From: Gnomoniopsis sp. IMI 355080
Lineage: Eukaryota; Ascomycota; Sordariomycetes; Diaporthales; Gnomoniaceae
Direction of reading: 5' to 3'
Length of the DNA: 16,661 nt
Assembly: GCA_027946555.1 (NCBI GenBank)
Contig: JAPEVC010000409.1
Coordinates: 1 to 16,661 of the forward strand
In this document: positions 1 through 9,987 of the stretch, piece by piece
Numbering within the stretch: the first letter of the stretch is position 1
How the letters are laid out: every line of letters begins with the position of its first letter
Notes under the pieces: model-generated
The model's input: the letters and a program-made list of their open reading frames with translations, nothing else
What the model was told of the DNA's origin: nothing
The model's database searches: none
Position numbers and translations under genes: made by a program

Positions 1-1358
1 CCCCCTCCTCCCCTCCACAGAAAAGTTCACCAGGGGCTGCTTCTTTCGTCATGCATTGCGCACTGGAGCTTGAAGTGCGTAAGAAGGTACTTTCATAGCC
101 CGAGGCATAAAATCCTAATAGTTGAATGAAACACGCCAGCGCTGTTCATGAATTTGTCGGTATAGCAAGACTTAATATTGGAAACTGTTTAAGTTCTCCC
201 CGATGGATTTCTTTTTTGGGGGGGGGGGGACCTTCGGTTGTACTGTACAATGCCGGAGCTGCCGTGCACCACATCTTAGCGCCAGTTCGTAGTAATTGTG
301 GTCTGGTCACCTTGGGGTGGGGCTTCATAGTAGGTACCTGTGCATGTAAGGTTACGGACACCGTCATTCCTCAGGCTCTTGGACATATGGAGCGAGAACA
401 GCAAGCACCACTATATCGGTAGCTTCTGAAGCTTCAAGCACGTATTAGACCAAAACGGGCCAAGTTTGTCCAGAATGGTATGAATAACATAGGGGTATGA
501 ATTGTGGGATAGCAATCGTCTAAGTTCGCATCGCCTGAGTCAAAGGTCAAAAACCCAGTAACCTTGGCAGACGCCATCCGGCAGAGCTGCAGCAGGAACA
601 ACATACGTGGCGGCCTCGCTGCCTCTTTCCTGGCTCAACATCCTACCTTGCGGTCTAGTCGTCCCTTGCTGCCTTGCGAAAGGGGGTTCCTCTCCCATAT
701 TTACGGCAGCCGTCCTCGAGATATAAAGGCGGGGAAAGGGTGACAGTACATGAAAGCGACGACTCGAGTGGTGTCCTGTCTCCTCATTTACTGGTATATC
801 CTCTCCAAGAACTTCAAAAACCTCAGTCCCACGTCGGCTTGCGAATTCGTGACATCTTCGTGCCCCTCCGCATCGCCGGGGCAACTCCCGCAACCTGTAG
901 ACTCCGTAAACACCAGTGGCTGACTTTTTGTGTCCCCAAACCTCCGATAACATCGTCTCTTGAAGGAAGACAATGCGAAAGTGAACTCCCCAACCTGACG
1001 CCAGCCCCCTATACATGCCCCCCGGACTCCATGTTCTTTTAATACTCTCACCCGGTTCACCTGGTCGACAAAATGATGACAACGGGATATATCAAGTAGG
1101 TTTTCCAAGAAACGTAGGTAAGTTCCAAAAGGGTTGCGAACCTGGATGCCCATTCGGTGCCCTAGAAAATTGTGCGTGGAAAGATCGACCAAAAATGTGC
1201 TGCCAGCCGTTTTTGTAGGTTGTCCAAGTAGGTCTCTTGTGCCCATAAATCGGCTCGGAGACTTTCTTTCCAGCAGTCATGCGCTTGAGGAAGATTGACT
1301 TTCGACGGGGCGAACGCGGAGAGACCAGAGCGGTAACTGTTGTAAAGTTTAAGGTCGC
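1..1358. other. 3' flank of the ras gene, no supported gene
   Basis: I find no gene I can support here. Overlapping open frames exist on both strands (roughly 540-1246), but they are rich in Arg, Gly and Ser, match no family I recognise, and overlap each other, as chance frames do. A homopolymer junction at about 212-229 (six T then twelve G) is the only strong low-complexity feature. A short palindromic AGGTACCT lies at 332-339. The part next to 1358 presumably holds the 3' UTR and polyadenylation site of the minus-strand ras gene, though no clear signal was identified. Confidence 0.6.
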
Positions 1359-2261
1359 TCATAATATGACGCACTTCTTGTCCTTTCTCTTCCGGCCAGA
1401 ACCCTCGGCCATGGTATCACGACGGCCCGGAGCAGCGCCGTTGGCCGATCTCGACGGGCCTGACCCGTAAGCGCCAGCATTCTGCCGCCTTATTATCCGA
1501 ACGACGTCGAAAAAGGCCTTCTCGACGTTGATGCAATTCTTGGCAGAGGCCTCGACGAACTCGCAGCCGAGTTCACGCGCAAGGGCATGTCCTTCTTGTG
1601 TCGAGACCTCGCGCTCGGTGACGCGGTCACTCTTGTTACCGACAAGCATAATGGGCACGTTAACATTGCCACCCATGGCGGCGATTGGGGAGCCCGGGTA
1701 GGAAGGCGAATTGCCGGTCGATTCCTTGACACGCTGAATCTGATGGTGGAAGCGCTTGATGCGAGAAAAGGAGGAGCGGGAAGAAATGCTGTAAACGAGG
1801 ACGAATCCCTCGCCGTCGCGAATCCATTGGTCGCGCAGCGCAGTATACTCTTCTTGGCCAGCGGTGTCGAGGACTTCGAGCATGCATGCTTGACCGTCTA
1901 TGACAACTTGTTTCCGGTAAGAGTCTTCGATTGTGGGGTCATACTGAGTGGAGGGTTGATTAGCTAGGTTTCAATGGGAAGAGGCATTTCAGATGTCCGG
2001 TTGGTGAGAAGACCTAGGGTTCGTCGCAGGGAGAAGCTATGCAGTGGACGGTGCCATGTATCATGATTGGCATCCGACGAAGGGGCCATGATTGATGAAG
2101 GCAGACTGATCAAGGAGGCCGTGGAAACAGGCCAGGAAAGGAGGGCGACTCACTGTCTCAATGAAGTGTTGTAGACACAATTGAATGGTGAGAGCGGTTT
2201 TGCCCACACCACCATCGCCTAGCACCACGATCTTGTGTGGCGTAGTGAACCTCGACGCCAT
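1359..2261 (-). CDS. ras2: Ras-family small GTPase, RasB/Ras-2 type (two exons)
   Basis: This gene encodes a prenylated GTP-binding switch protein acting at the plasma membrane, in the fungal Ras branch that controls hyphal growth and morphogenesis. Exon 1 is 2261-2154, the intron is 2153-1944 (210 nt, GTGAGT donor, CTAATC branch-like site, CTCAG acceptor), and exon 2 is 1943-1359, giving 230 aa. Visible motifs are the P-loop GDGGVGKT (residues 15-22), the effector loop YDPTIEDSY (37-45) directly across the splice junction, DTAGQEEY (62-69), NKSD (139-142), EASAK (167-171) and the C-terminal CaaX box CVIL (227-230) after a basic stretch RKRKDKK. About 25 extra residues (109-133, rich in Ser, Pro, Gly and Asn) sit before the NKSD strand, as in filamentous-fungal RasB and Neurospora ras-2 proteins and unlike RasA. 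A final Leu in CaaX often favours geranylgeranylation over farnesylation. The start has a good CAAAAATGG context. The symbol follows Neurospora and Fusarium usage; rasB is the Aspergillus name. Confidence 0.95.
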
Positions 2262-3172
2262 TTTTGAGGGGCTCTAATGCAGGCCGAAGGAGGTTTCGCA
2301 AGGCTGGTAAGTCAAATGTAGCCGGTATAGAAAGCAGGTCGTCGCGAATCTTGTATTAGGATTGGGACGGATTCAAAGCCAATGCAGCAAGGGTGCCCGA
2401 GGGAGGCGCGCGGCAGGGCGTAAAGAGGTGAACGATGCGATGCGGCGGAAGCTTCCAGTATCGAAAACTAGGTCGTGGGGGGGCAGGAGAGGGCAAGTGT
2501 GTCGCAAGGTGCTATCGAGGAGTCGAGTGTCGAGGCGGCGGTTGACGTTGGTTGTGTTGGTGTTGGTAATTCGTTATCGGAGAATCGAAACAAGCTTGTC
2601 AGAAGAAAGGCAAGATTGCAGACGGGCGCTGGGTCAAGGCTGCTTGCTGGGCAGAGGAGCTTGATAAGGAAGGATGCTGATTGACGTGAAGAGATCAATG
2701 GGTGGATGGGGGGGAAGAGACAGGGTCGTCGCAGGTGAGCAGGCTGGGTCCGAGTTGAAGTCGGGAAGACGATATGGACTGTGGTGTGGTGTGGTGTGGT
2801 TGTGGTGTGTGTGGTGCGTGGAATGGATGGTCGAGGTTGGGGGTCGAGGTTATGAGTGTGGGTTGCGAAACGACGGAAGTGATGAAAGCGGGCAAGGCTT
2901 GACTTGACTTTGATGAGTGCAGGAGCAGAAGCAGGAGCAACAATTGTGGTGCAAGCACGACCTCCGCAGGCGCAGCGCAGCGCTATACTGAGGTTGCCCA
3001 GCCCAGCCCTGGATGTACCTGGCAGGCCTGGACGCGGACGTGGAGAACTAACTGTACTGTACGGGATACTGAGGATAGGAGCGTCCTCGCGGGCGTAGGC
3101 TCTCGGCCGAGACAGTGCGACGTTAGGCGCCTCTGCAGCCGAGATAATGTGCGCGTGCACTGTGGGCTGGCT
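2262..3172 (-). promoter_or_regulatory. Promoter and probable long ATG-free 5' leader of the ras gene
   Basis: On the coding (minus) strand this stretch is strongly pyrimidine-rich and contains no ATG between the ras start and 3173, whereas the plus strand contains about sixteen. The complement of a (GTGGT)n tract lies at about 2780-2820. A depleted-ATG, CT-rich upstream region is what a long transcribed leader looks like in filamentous fungi. I infer a 5' UTR of several hundred nucleotides but cannot place the transcription start. A long minus-strand open frame (2468-3223) runs through it, but its low-complexity Ser/Thr/Pro content and lack of an early ATG argue against a protein. Confidence 0.5.
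2780..2820. repeat. GTGGT-type simple tandem repeat
   Basis: This is an imperfect short tandem array of GTGGT/GTGTG units, purine-poor on one strand, within the inferred ras leader or promoter. It is probably a length-variable microsatellite. Confidence 0.7.
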
Positions 3173-3923
3173 ACATACTACGGTGGTATAAGGATGTACG
3201 GCCCACCATTTGCAGATGATCACCTAGGTAGCCGAAGCTGTTCAATACCTGCCTAGGTATAGAGTTACAATCTGATCGAAGTCGGTCCGAGTACAGACAA
3301 GTTGCAGGGCTTGCCTGCTTCTTGCGAAGGAGACCCGAAATATTCTTGTGGGAGGACAGTGTCAAATGTTAGCCGGAATGAGGTTGAATTGAAATAGCCC
3401 GAGGCAAATACGGAGGCAGGTGCGTCCCGCTATCACCATTTCGCATTTGCACTTGCAGTTACAATCACAATTGTTAGGTACCTGGACTTGCCACTAACCA
3501 CTGGAGCCTTACCCAAAGAAACAAAGCTCTCATGCAAAAGGTACGCTGCTGCGGTTGTCCTTGCTGCCCTTGCTGATGAAAGCACTAGTACTGCTTCTGT
3601 TGATCTGCTCCTGCATTGATGCACACCTTGCCGCTTGCCTTCCACGATTCACGATCTTAGGTAGGTCGATAGGCCATTCTTTTCCCCCTCTCTCTTTTCT
3701 TTTGAGATTGCCAATTGACAGAGTCTTCTTGCGCTCTCGACCGCATTGGATCGGAAGCGCGGAGCAGAAGCCCCACGGAAGCATAGGCGAGCCGGCGAGT
3801 GGTTCCGTTATTGAGGCCGACGATCCAAGTGCCGCCGCTTAACAACAGCTCTGGCTCTGTGTCGGCCACGGCAGCCACGCGGGCCACGCTACACGCGTCC
3901 ACAAACCCAGATGGAGCTCGCCT

Positions 3924-3969
3924 CCCAGCCCAGCGAGCCCAGCGAGCCCAGCCAACTCAGCCAGCCCAA
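3924..3969. repeat. Short direct repeat of CCCAGCGAG/CCCAGCCA units
   Basis: Several imperfect 9-bp units rich in CCAGC follow one another. Read on the plus strand they give a low-complexity Ala-Gln-Pro-Arg peptide, which I take as a by-product of the repeat and not a protein. Confidence 0.6.
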
Positions 3970-5130
3970 CCCTTGGTCGCTATGGTGGAGTAGCTCAATC
4001 GCTGAATCTCACGTTGCGCCCCTGTCCTGTCGCCAAGTTGAGGACTGAGCCCTGTCAGTCACTAGTGTGTGAAATGACGATGCTGCAAGCGAGAAAACAT
4101 GCTCTCTGCCTGACACATTTGATGGAGTGCGGTATATGATTGCCACCAGGTCTAGTGTCAAGTGTCCCTCTCTCCATCTCGGCGAAGGAGCGGCCTAGGG
4201 GCCTTGATCCGATTTCTCCTGGCCAAATCAAATTCATTCACTTCTTTCTTGGAAAACCCCGTTGGCAGTAAAAAAGCAAAAGGGGGCTGTTGGCAGTGCC
4301 AGGCACCGCACGCGCGCAAGCATGTGCACTGTGTCTGCTTGCAGCTTGGCTTGGCACAGTGGAGGGGGAGGGGGGCAATTCACGCTAGGACTATTGCGCA
4401 CAGGCCATCCACAGCATGTTGGCGGGGACTGACTACATTCGCGGCGAGCTCATAGGTCCTAATTTTTTTTTCCTCTTTTCATTTTCACCACTTCACGCAC
4501 ACCACCAAGAGAACATGTGTTTAACCTGCAACACCAAACACTACATACTCGGTATTATTGAGATTCTACGAGATCGCATGGACTGCGGCGGTCCAGAGCT
4601 ACTATGTATAGACCGCGGTGGAGCTATGCGAGTATATGTCTTGGCGAGACAAAAACACCTTTTGCAATCTTGTTGAAGGTTCAACAAATTGGACACACCC
4701 GGCAGCGAATCGACAACTACATAGTAAGGAGGCATCAAACTCCGCCAAAAACCAGCTTGGAACCCCACCGCGGAGCGCTAGGGCCACTTCCCGGGCCCGG
4801 ATCGATATTCCTAGCTTGCCTTCCACGTGGCGGAGGGGCTCGACAACCAAGTCCAAAGCTGCCCATCCCAGCACGTATGCCAATGCCCTATTTATTTACG
4901 GTAGGTACAGCCATGGCCATGGCTACCTCCCTTAGATATGCGATGTACCCAAGTAGGTAGAGTATTTCGTCAACAACCACTTTTTCTGCGAGGGAAAAGC
5001 CGCGCAATGAAATCTTGACAGGCTCAGTCCAGCCAATTTCTTCAACGCAAGCCCTTCCTACAATGAGCCTACAGAATTTCTTTTACACACAACCTGTGAG
5101 TGCTTTCAATAAAGTGCTATCAGCTCGGAT

Positions 5131-5404
5131 CTAGCCCATCCCTTCCGTTCTCACTGCCCTGTCCTGTCCCTTTTGTCCTACCTCCGTGGATGAACCTTGA
5201 TACACTGCATCCGCAATCTCCACCCCATTGCATGTGTGCTTGAACTGCTTGCAGGCGTCTAAGAATGGCCTTCCGAATTTGTCTTGGCCGTGAAACTGGC
5301 TGAAAATTGAGTCTACATCTTGCCCCCAGGTTTCTGGACCGCGGCTCTGGTACATCACATCATTGGCGAGGCTAGCTGCAAGGCTACGACCAATGCCCAG
5401 GCTG
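5131..5404 (-). other. Weak coding candidate: possible exon of a small unrecognised gene
   Basis: A minus-strand frame open from about 5419 to the TAG at 5131 reads like natural protein: it has Trp, several Phe, Asp and Lys and two Cys (motifs such as WGQDVDSIF and PFLDACKQF). It lacks a normal start: its first usable ATG is at 5355-5353. A CTGCAG just upstream (about 5402-5407) could be a splice acceptor. A GTAGGA donor near 5182 with a CTCACAG acceptor near 5095 would give a short further exon. Immediately upstream, in another frame, is a short ATG-started hydrophobic stretch rich in Ala, Val and Leu that could be a signal peptide separated by a frameshift. No family is recognised. It may be a small gene, a broken gene or chance. 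Confidence 0.18.
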
Positions 5405-6595
5405 CAGCAGCTCCCTCAGCCACGCTCATCTTGTTCATGTGCAGCGGGCAGGAAATCAGGCCGGGCCAGGATTGTAGCTTGCGGCCCAACAGTGCGTTTT
5501 CAATTTCGCTAGAATGCCAGCCTATTTGGATTCCCGACAAGTCACCAATTCTGATTATTTCTTTTCTCCTCGTTACCCAATGGTGCGGGGATCCTCGGGC
5601 TGCAAACAGCCTCTATCTCGCTTCGCGCCGTGCCGCATCCTCGGGTAAGCGTTGAACGCTCATCAAAGGCGAGACTCGACTCTCGGGCCGTGCTGCGGGT
5701 GGGAACGTGACCTTGTGCTTTGCCTCAGTGCATCCTTAGCGATAAATGGTAACAAGGTAGCGGCCTCAAAGGCTAGCGAGTTGGGATGGTCACAATATGC
5801 CGATGCCATGATGCGGAAGACGTCAAGGGGAGCACTGCCACACAATTCTTCTGAATTCCTCTTGACTTCTTGTGAAGCTGTTGGCGAGACAACATATACA
5901 TCTACACAGCCTCCACTACTCAGTGTGCACCATGGACCTTCTCGGATCTGCGAAGTCCGTTTCATGGCAACCTTGACCGATGGCCATTGGCTCCACTAGA
6001 GTCCCTGATCCGCTCGCTCTCAGAGGTCGAGGTCGAGTATCGACGACAGGCGGGGGGGGGTAGAAACACAATCGACTCGAAGCACATAGCCGTCTGCCTT
6101 CCCGCTCCGTCCGTTTGTGTTTGTTTGACTGCACGTCCCAGACGCACCGTTGCGCCTCCAAACCGGCGAGGCCTTCCGGACCGGCGATAGCACGACACAA
6201 CCCAGTCCTTGATGAGGGAAAGTAGGACGGTGTCCTCTTTAAACCAGGCCAACTCTGGGACTTCTGCCGACAGTCCCGGGAGGAGCCGTTTGCTGTGTCG
6301 GCGACAAATGTCTCCCCAGGTTTGTGATCGTGAAGATTGCCTGATCGCTAGCTATCCGTGTGCGTGCTTTCCGCAGTCGCACCCAGAAAGGCCTGCTCTC
6401 CCCGACCAGATACTTACAGATTTGTGAGGGTGTTTTCTCCATCGATTTTCCCCCACCCGCTCCGAAGAAGAACAGAAGTTACTACCTTATTCCAACTCAC
6501 AGGCTACGAACGGCTGCATCCATGAATGACTGCAAAGCTACGAGTCCGGTGTGACGCGACCCAAGGGCCTTTTCTCTCTTTTCTGGCCATGATGA

Positions 6596-6898
6596 ACTGT
6601 GGCAACTTGCTTGGCCCCTCGCTGGACGACCAGCAATCTGGATGGGCCGCTCCCGGGAAAGCCCATATTGTGCGAGATCCGGAGGCTCGACCAGACGACT
6701 CGTGCCGTACATGACATTGCGCAGACGGCGTTCTCGAAGGTTCCCTGCAACGGGTGGTTATGTTTCAACGGAAAGATGGTTCGGTTTCGGTGTAAGGATC
6801 TATGTATTCCTTGGGAGCCTGTCACAGCAAGGGAGGGTAGACAGGTCCCTGTTGCTGCTTGCCCCTGTGGCTCGCTAACGAAGACCCTCGGTTCTTGA
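6596..6898 (+). other. Weak coding candidate: Cys-rich open stretch without a start codon
   Basis: An open frame of about 100 codons ends at the TGA at 6896-6898. Its second half has six cysteines with Trp, Phe and Lys around them (motifs such as PCNGWLCF and RFRCKDLCIPW), a composition reminiscent of small secreted cysteine-rich proteins. It has no in-frame ATG before the cysteine-rich part and I could not assign a convincing splice acceptor or signal-peptide exon upstream. It could be a degraded effector-like gene or a chance frame. Confidence 0.15.
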
Positions 6899-8460
6899 TT
6901 CCTTCTCGCTCCGGTATACTCCCGACCCCCGAAGTCGTCCATATCCCCCTCTAATGCAGATTATGTGTTTGTTCTGATACTGGTTTCCGTCAAGCTGAGT
7001 ACGGTACACCTGGCGTCGGCCATGGGCTGGCCCTGACTGCGTCTGCGAAATTGACTAGCCCCATTTTGTTTCTCTCTCAGTCAGCCCGCTGTCACGATTG
7101 CCGGAAAAGACCTTGGGAGCCCGGCCTCGCCTGGATATCTGTCAGGTCAGTGGTGAGTATCATCAAGCAACATGGAGTATATCATGTCGTCTGGCCGCAT
7201 AGCAGTACCCCTTTGGAAATGACGTTTGGACAAAGCGCCAGTCACCTTTTTGAAAAGCGCCCTATTGGTGGGAAGCACGAGTCGCCCGGCGAGATGGTAA
7301 GGCATACGTATGGAGGACAAGAGCCAGGTCTTTGTTGGCCTACTGTTGGGGTCTTAGCCACTTGAGAAAATCCACTAATAGGCTTCACGCCACCAACACG
7401 CGCTACAACTGGACATGTTTTTAGCGTTTACATATGCTTCCTGGGCCACCTTTAGCAATAGAGGCATGCAAGCGACCCAATTTCACTGCAACTTGGCCAA
7501 GGCGAAAGTTACAACATATCATTGGAAATGGATCCCGCTGCTTGACACAATGACTTGCAGTAAATCTAGTGTGGCCGGCCCTAATAGCTGGGAATATCCC
7601 CAAAAGTCTCGAAGACAGTTCAGGTATTGAGACTCGTCTAGTGACTACCTAGATGGCATTGTGGGCTTACATCTCAAGAGATTGACGCAATTACCTGGTC
7701 ATCACCTGCCTACCCAGATCTGTAGATATATTAGTAGGCTGTTGACAACGTTGTCTGCAGTGTTCGTATGTCAGCTATAATTGCGCAGTGATTGGACTTG
7801 CTGAGTGGGCCCACAAGTACCTACATGATTTGCATTGACTTTGACATTTCAACAATACTATTGCTTAGGCAGTCTTTCCCTCTCGAAGCAAATGCAGGAG
7901 TGCATCACTCATCATTGAATCGTTCACGAATAAAAGTGACGTTTGAGCTCTGCGAAACACAACAAATTAGTACATTGGCAAAATTGCTGTACATTCCTAA
8001 GCAATGCTATTACCTAAGTACGAAACCTTACTTGTTCCTTCATCAAAGATGGTCCAGTCTAGCACTGCCCCTTGCTTTGCCTCGCTTGCTTGAGGGACCG
8101 GGCAGATTCAGGGTTGTCGGTTTCTTAGCCTACATCATGTAATTTGCTGTATGGGTGCAATGCCTGATTTTTGCGGTCCATAGACATCATGTGGTCTCTC
8201 CTTAATGTTGGACTAGGAAAAGCACCGACCACCCAAGAATACGGCATTGCTTATGGTTAAGCGAAAAAATGTTGCATCGATGACAGAACTTATGTAAAAC
8301 AGTCAAATACAGCCACAATACTGGGAATGCCAGCAAAGTTGATCGACCTTGCGTACAGTCTGAATGCTTAATACAGTTCACTTAAAATAGCTTTAACTCT
8401 ATAATCTAAACTGACTCAAGCATATGAATAGGGATATTTCGGGAGGCCCGGGAGGTTCAA

Positions 8461-8671
8461 AAGTGCCTTGCCTGGGCAGGAGTTCTTGGCTAAAGTTATG
8501 CAATTTGGGGACTTTATTTAAATGGCGATGTCTTCATCGCCATTGGTATAGGTCTTCTCATTCACTCGCACTTTATACCTCGACTTAATCGCTACGCTTA
8601 CCTGATCGTCTACCCACGCTCGCTATACATTTGTACTCTATTATCGTTTTCGTCACATAAATTTAGCCAAA
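8461..8671 (+). promoter_or_regulatory. Promoter and 5' leader of the secreted-protein gene
   Basis: The 210 bp before the start codon contain an AT-rich TTTATTTAAATGG element (about 8513-8525), a perfect 10-bp inverted repeat at 8521-8544, and a second TATA-like TTTATACC at 8572-8579. The last 90 nt are rich in C and T, as fungal leaders often are, and end in CCAAAATG, a favourable start context. I cannot tell which TATA-like element is used. Confidence 0.5.
8521..8544. promoter_or_regulatory. Perfect 10-bp inverted repeat with 4-nt spacer in a promoter
   Basis: The left arm AATGGCGATG (8521-8530) is the exact reverse complement of the right arm CATCGCCATT (8535-8544), with TCTT between them. 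The element sits about 130 bp upstream of the secreted-protein start. It could be a dimeric transcription-factor site or a hairpin; the factor is unknown. Confidence 0.55.
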
Positions 8672-9183
8672 ATGAAGTTCATCATTGCCGTCACCGCCCT
8701 GGCCAGCCTCGCACAGGCGGCGGTCATCAGCAAGCGTCAGGACACAACGCAGAACTTTGAGTTCCAGAGTTTCTCGGCTGCTTGTGAAGCTAGCAGCGAC
8801 CAGTGCACGTAAGTGAACAGCTCCATAATCCGTAAATCTAGAAGAGACTTGTGGGACTTGGATATCTGACGATTGTACACAGCTTCAAATTCAACCTCAA
8901 CGGCCGAGGGGAGTGCACAGGCTCTGAGACCGCCTTCAGCGGCACAGACGCCAACGGCGCCAGCTACAAGGAGCTCCCCAATATCGGCGTCACCACCTGC
9001 CAGGACACGACGTGGAATGCTGTTCGCAACACGGATGGCTCGTTCACGATTTCGGCGTCAAATGAGGCAGGCTTGACTGGCACCACCGGCATTCCAGCAG
9101 AGGATTTCGGCGTCACCGACGGGGTCGAGTCGTACACCGGCTCCGGCATTGTTATTCTCTATGGACCTCCTCTGTCATCGTAG
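8672..9183 (+). CDS. Small secreted four-cysteine protein (two exons)
   Basis: This gene encodes a 145-aa protein that is very likely exported. Exon 1 is 8672-8808, the intron is 8809-8882 (74 nt, GTAAGT donor, CTGAC branch, ACACAG acceptor), and exon 2 is 8883-9183. Residues 1-16 form a classic signal peptide (basic n-region after Met, hydrophobic core, small residues before a likely cut near SLAQA), followed by a Lys-Arg at 21-22 that could be a Kex2-type site. The mature chain is acidic, rich in Thr, Ser and Gly, and has exactly four Cys (38, 45, 57, 85), allowing two disulfides; the rest looks beta-rich. Size and layout recall Alt a 1-like (AA1-like) and other small secreted fungal proteins, but I cannot confirm a family. 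No enzyme motif is visible. A role as an effector or a cell-surface protein is inference only. Confidence 0.85.
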
Positions 9184-9987
9184 ACGGAAGAGCTTTGTTA
9201 TGAGAGCCAAGACGGCCCAGACGACTTTTGAACAGGTATCTGTCTAGGTATGGGCTCGCGCCGTTAAAAAGAAGAATAGAATTTGCCAATACATTGTATA
9301 TATATGTAACAGTGCATTTGTGCTGTCGCCGTCAAGTTTATGCTCTTCGTCCAAATTTTATGGATGCTAGTCTCCCGAGGTCTCTGACACGCTCCATCTG
9401 CAAGTCCTCTCCTACAAGCCATATTTTTACGTTGATCAACCCCTGAAAATAGCTCATGAGTAACCCCCTATACTCGCCTAGGATTTACTGTTGCACGAAA
9501 CTGAAGGTAATCATTGGTTCTATATTCATCCATTTCTGTAGGTAGCAATCAAGCCTGGTCACATTCAAGCGGGAGAGAGAGACACCAAACTGCCGACGAC
9601 TGTCACCGCTCATTTGGACGTCCTCGGAACAGCTGTTGTCTCCAAGAAAGCTGCATCCATAGCAGCCTCTGAGACGTGGAACGTTCAATGCCTAGGAATA
9701 CTAAATATTTTTGATTGGAAGGACTAGCTGAGCAAAATGCTGTGTTCATTGCTCAACTGATTAGAATGGTTCCCTTGCTGATTGCATCATGTCCAGCTGG
9801 CGTCGACCTCTGTTGTCAACGGACACAAAAGCACTTTATAGCCGGGTGTTATACAACTCCAGGAGCGCTGTCACATTTCCACAAATTCGTAGTGTTCAAG
9901 TCTCGAAATGTGTGGCAATTGTGACTTTGATGTGCTTCTCTGGATCCAAAACAACGAGACTTGGCAAGTCGAGTCGGGTCGAGTCGC
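9184..9987. other. Intergenic region between convergent genes
   Basis: The secreted-protein gene (plus) and the acetyltransferase gene (minus) converge here, so this should hold both 3' UTRs. AT-rich sequence at about 9290-9310 (ATTGTATATATATG-like) could contribute to polyadenylation of the plus-strand gene. A GTCGAGTCGGGTCGAGTCG short repeat lies at about 9967-9986, next to the acetyltransferase stop codon. No gene is supported. Confidence 0.6.

Larger units (their letters stand above)
3173..8460. other. Gene-poor interval of about 5.3 kb, no intact gene supported
   Basis: No gene with a start, plausible splice sites and a recognisable domain was found on either strand. The DNA is not markedly AT-rich, so it does not look like heavily RIP-mutated repeat. 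It contains scattered AGGTACCT, ACCTAGGT and TAGGTAGG words (for example 3222-3229, 3476-3483, 3656-3667, 4901-4908, 4951-4960), a CCCAGCGAG repeat at about 3924-3969, and a 16-bp perfect palindrome at 4909-4924. Two weak coding candidates are listed separately. The interval may also hold the distal promoter of the ras gene and of the secreted-protein gene. Confidence 0.5.

Noticed and set aside
212..229. T6-G12 homopolymer junction considered as a functional element
   Set aside because: A simple homopolymer, possibly inaccurate in length from sequencing, with no supporting context.
540..1246. Overlapping open frames of 120-180 codons on both strands
   Set aside because: The frames compete on both strands, are rich in Arg, Gly and Ser, and have no recognisable domain or splice-supported structure, so chance is the simplest explanation.
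2468..3223. Minus-strand open frame of 251 codons upstream of the ras gene
   Set aside because: It is low-complexity Ser/Thr/Pro/His sequence produced by CT-rich leader DNA, has no in-frame ATG within the ATG-free region, and resembles no family.
7792..8142. Plus-strand open frame of 116 codons before the secreted-protein promoter
   Set aside because: It has no domain, an atypical Leu/Ser/Ile-rich composition with AT-rich codons, and no splice or promoter support.
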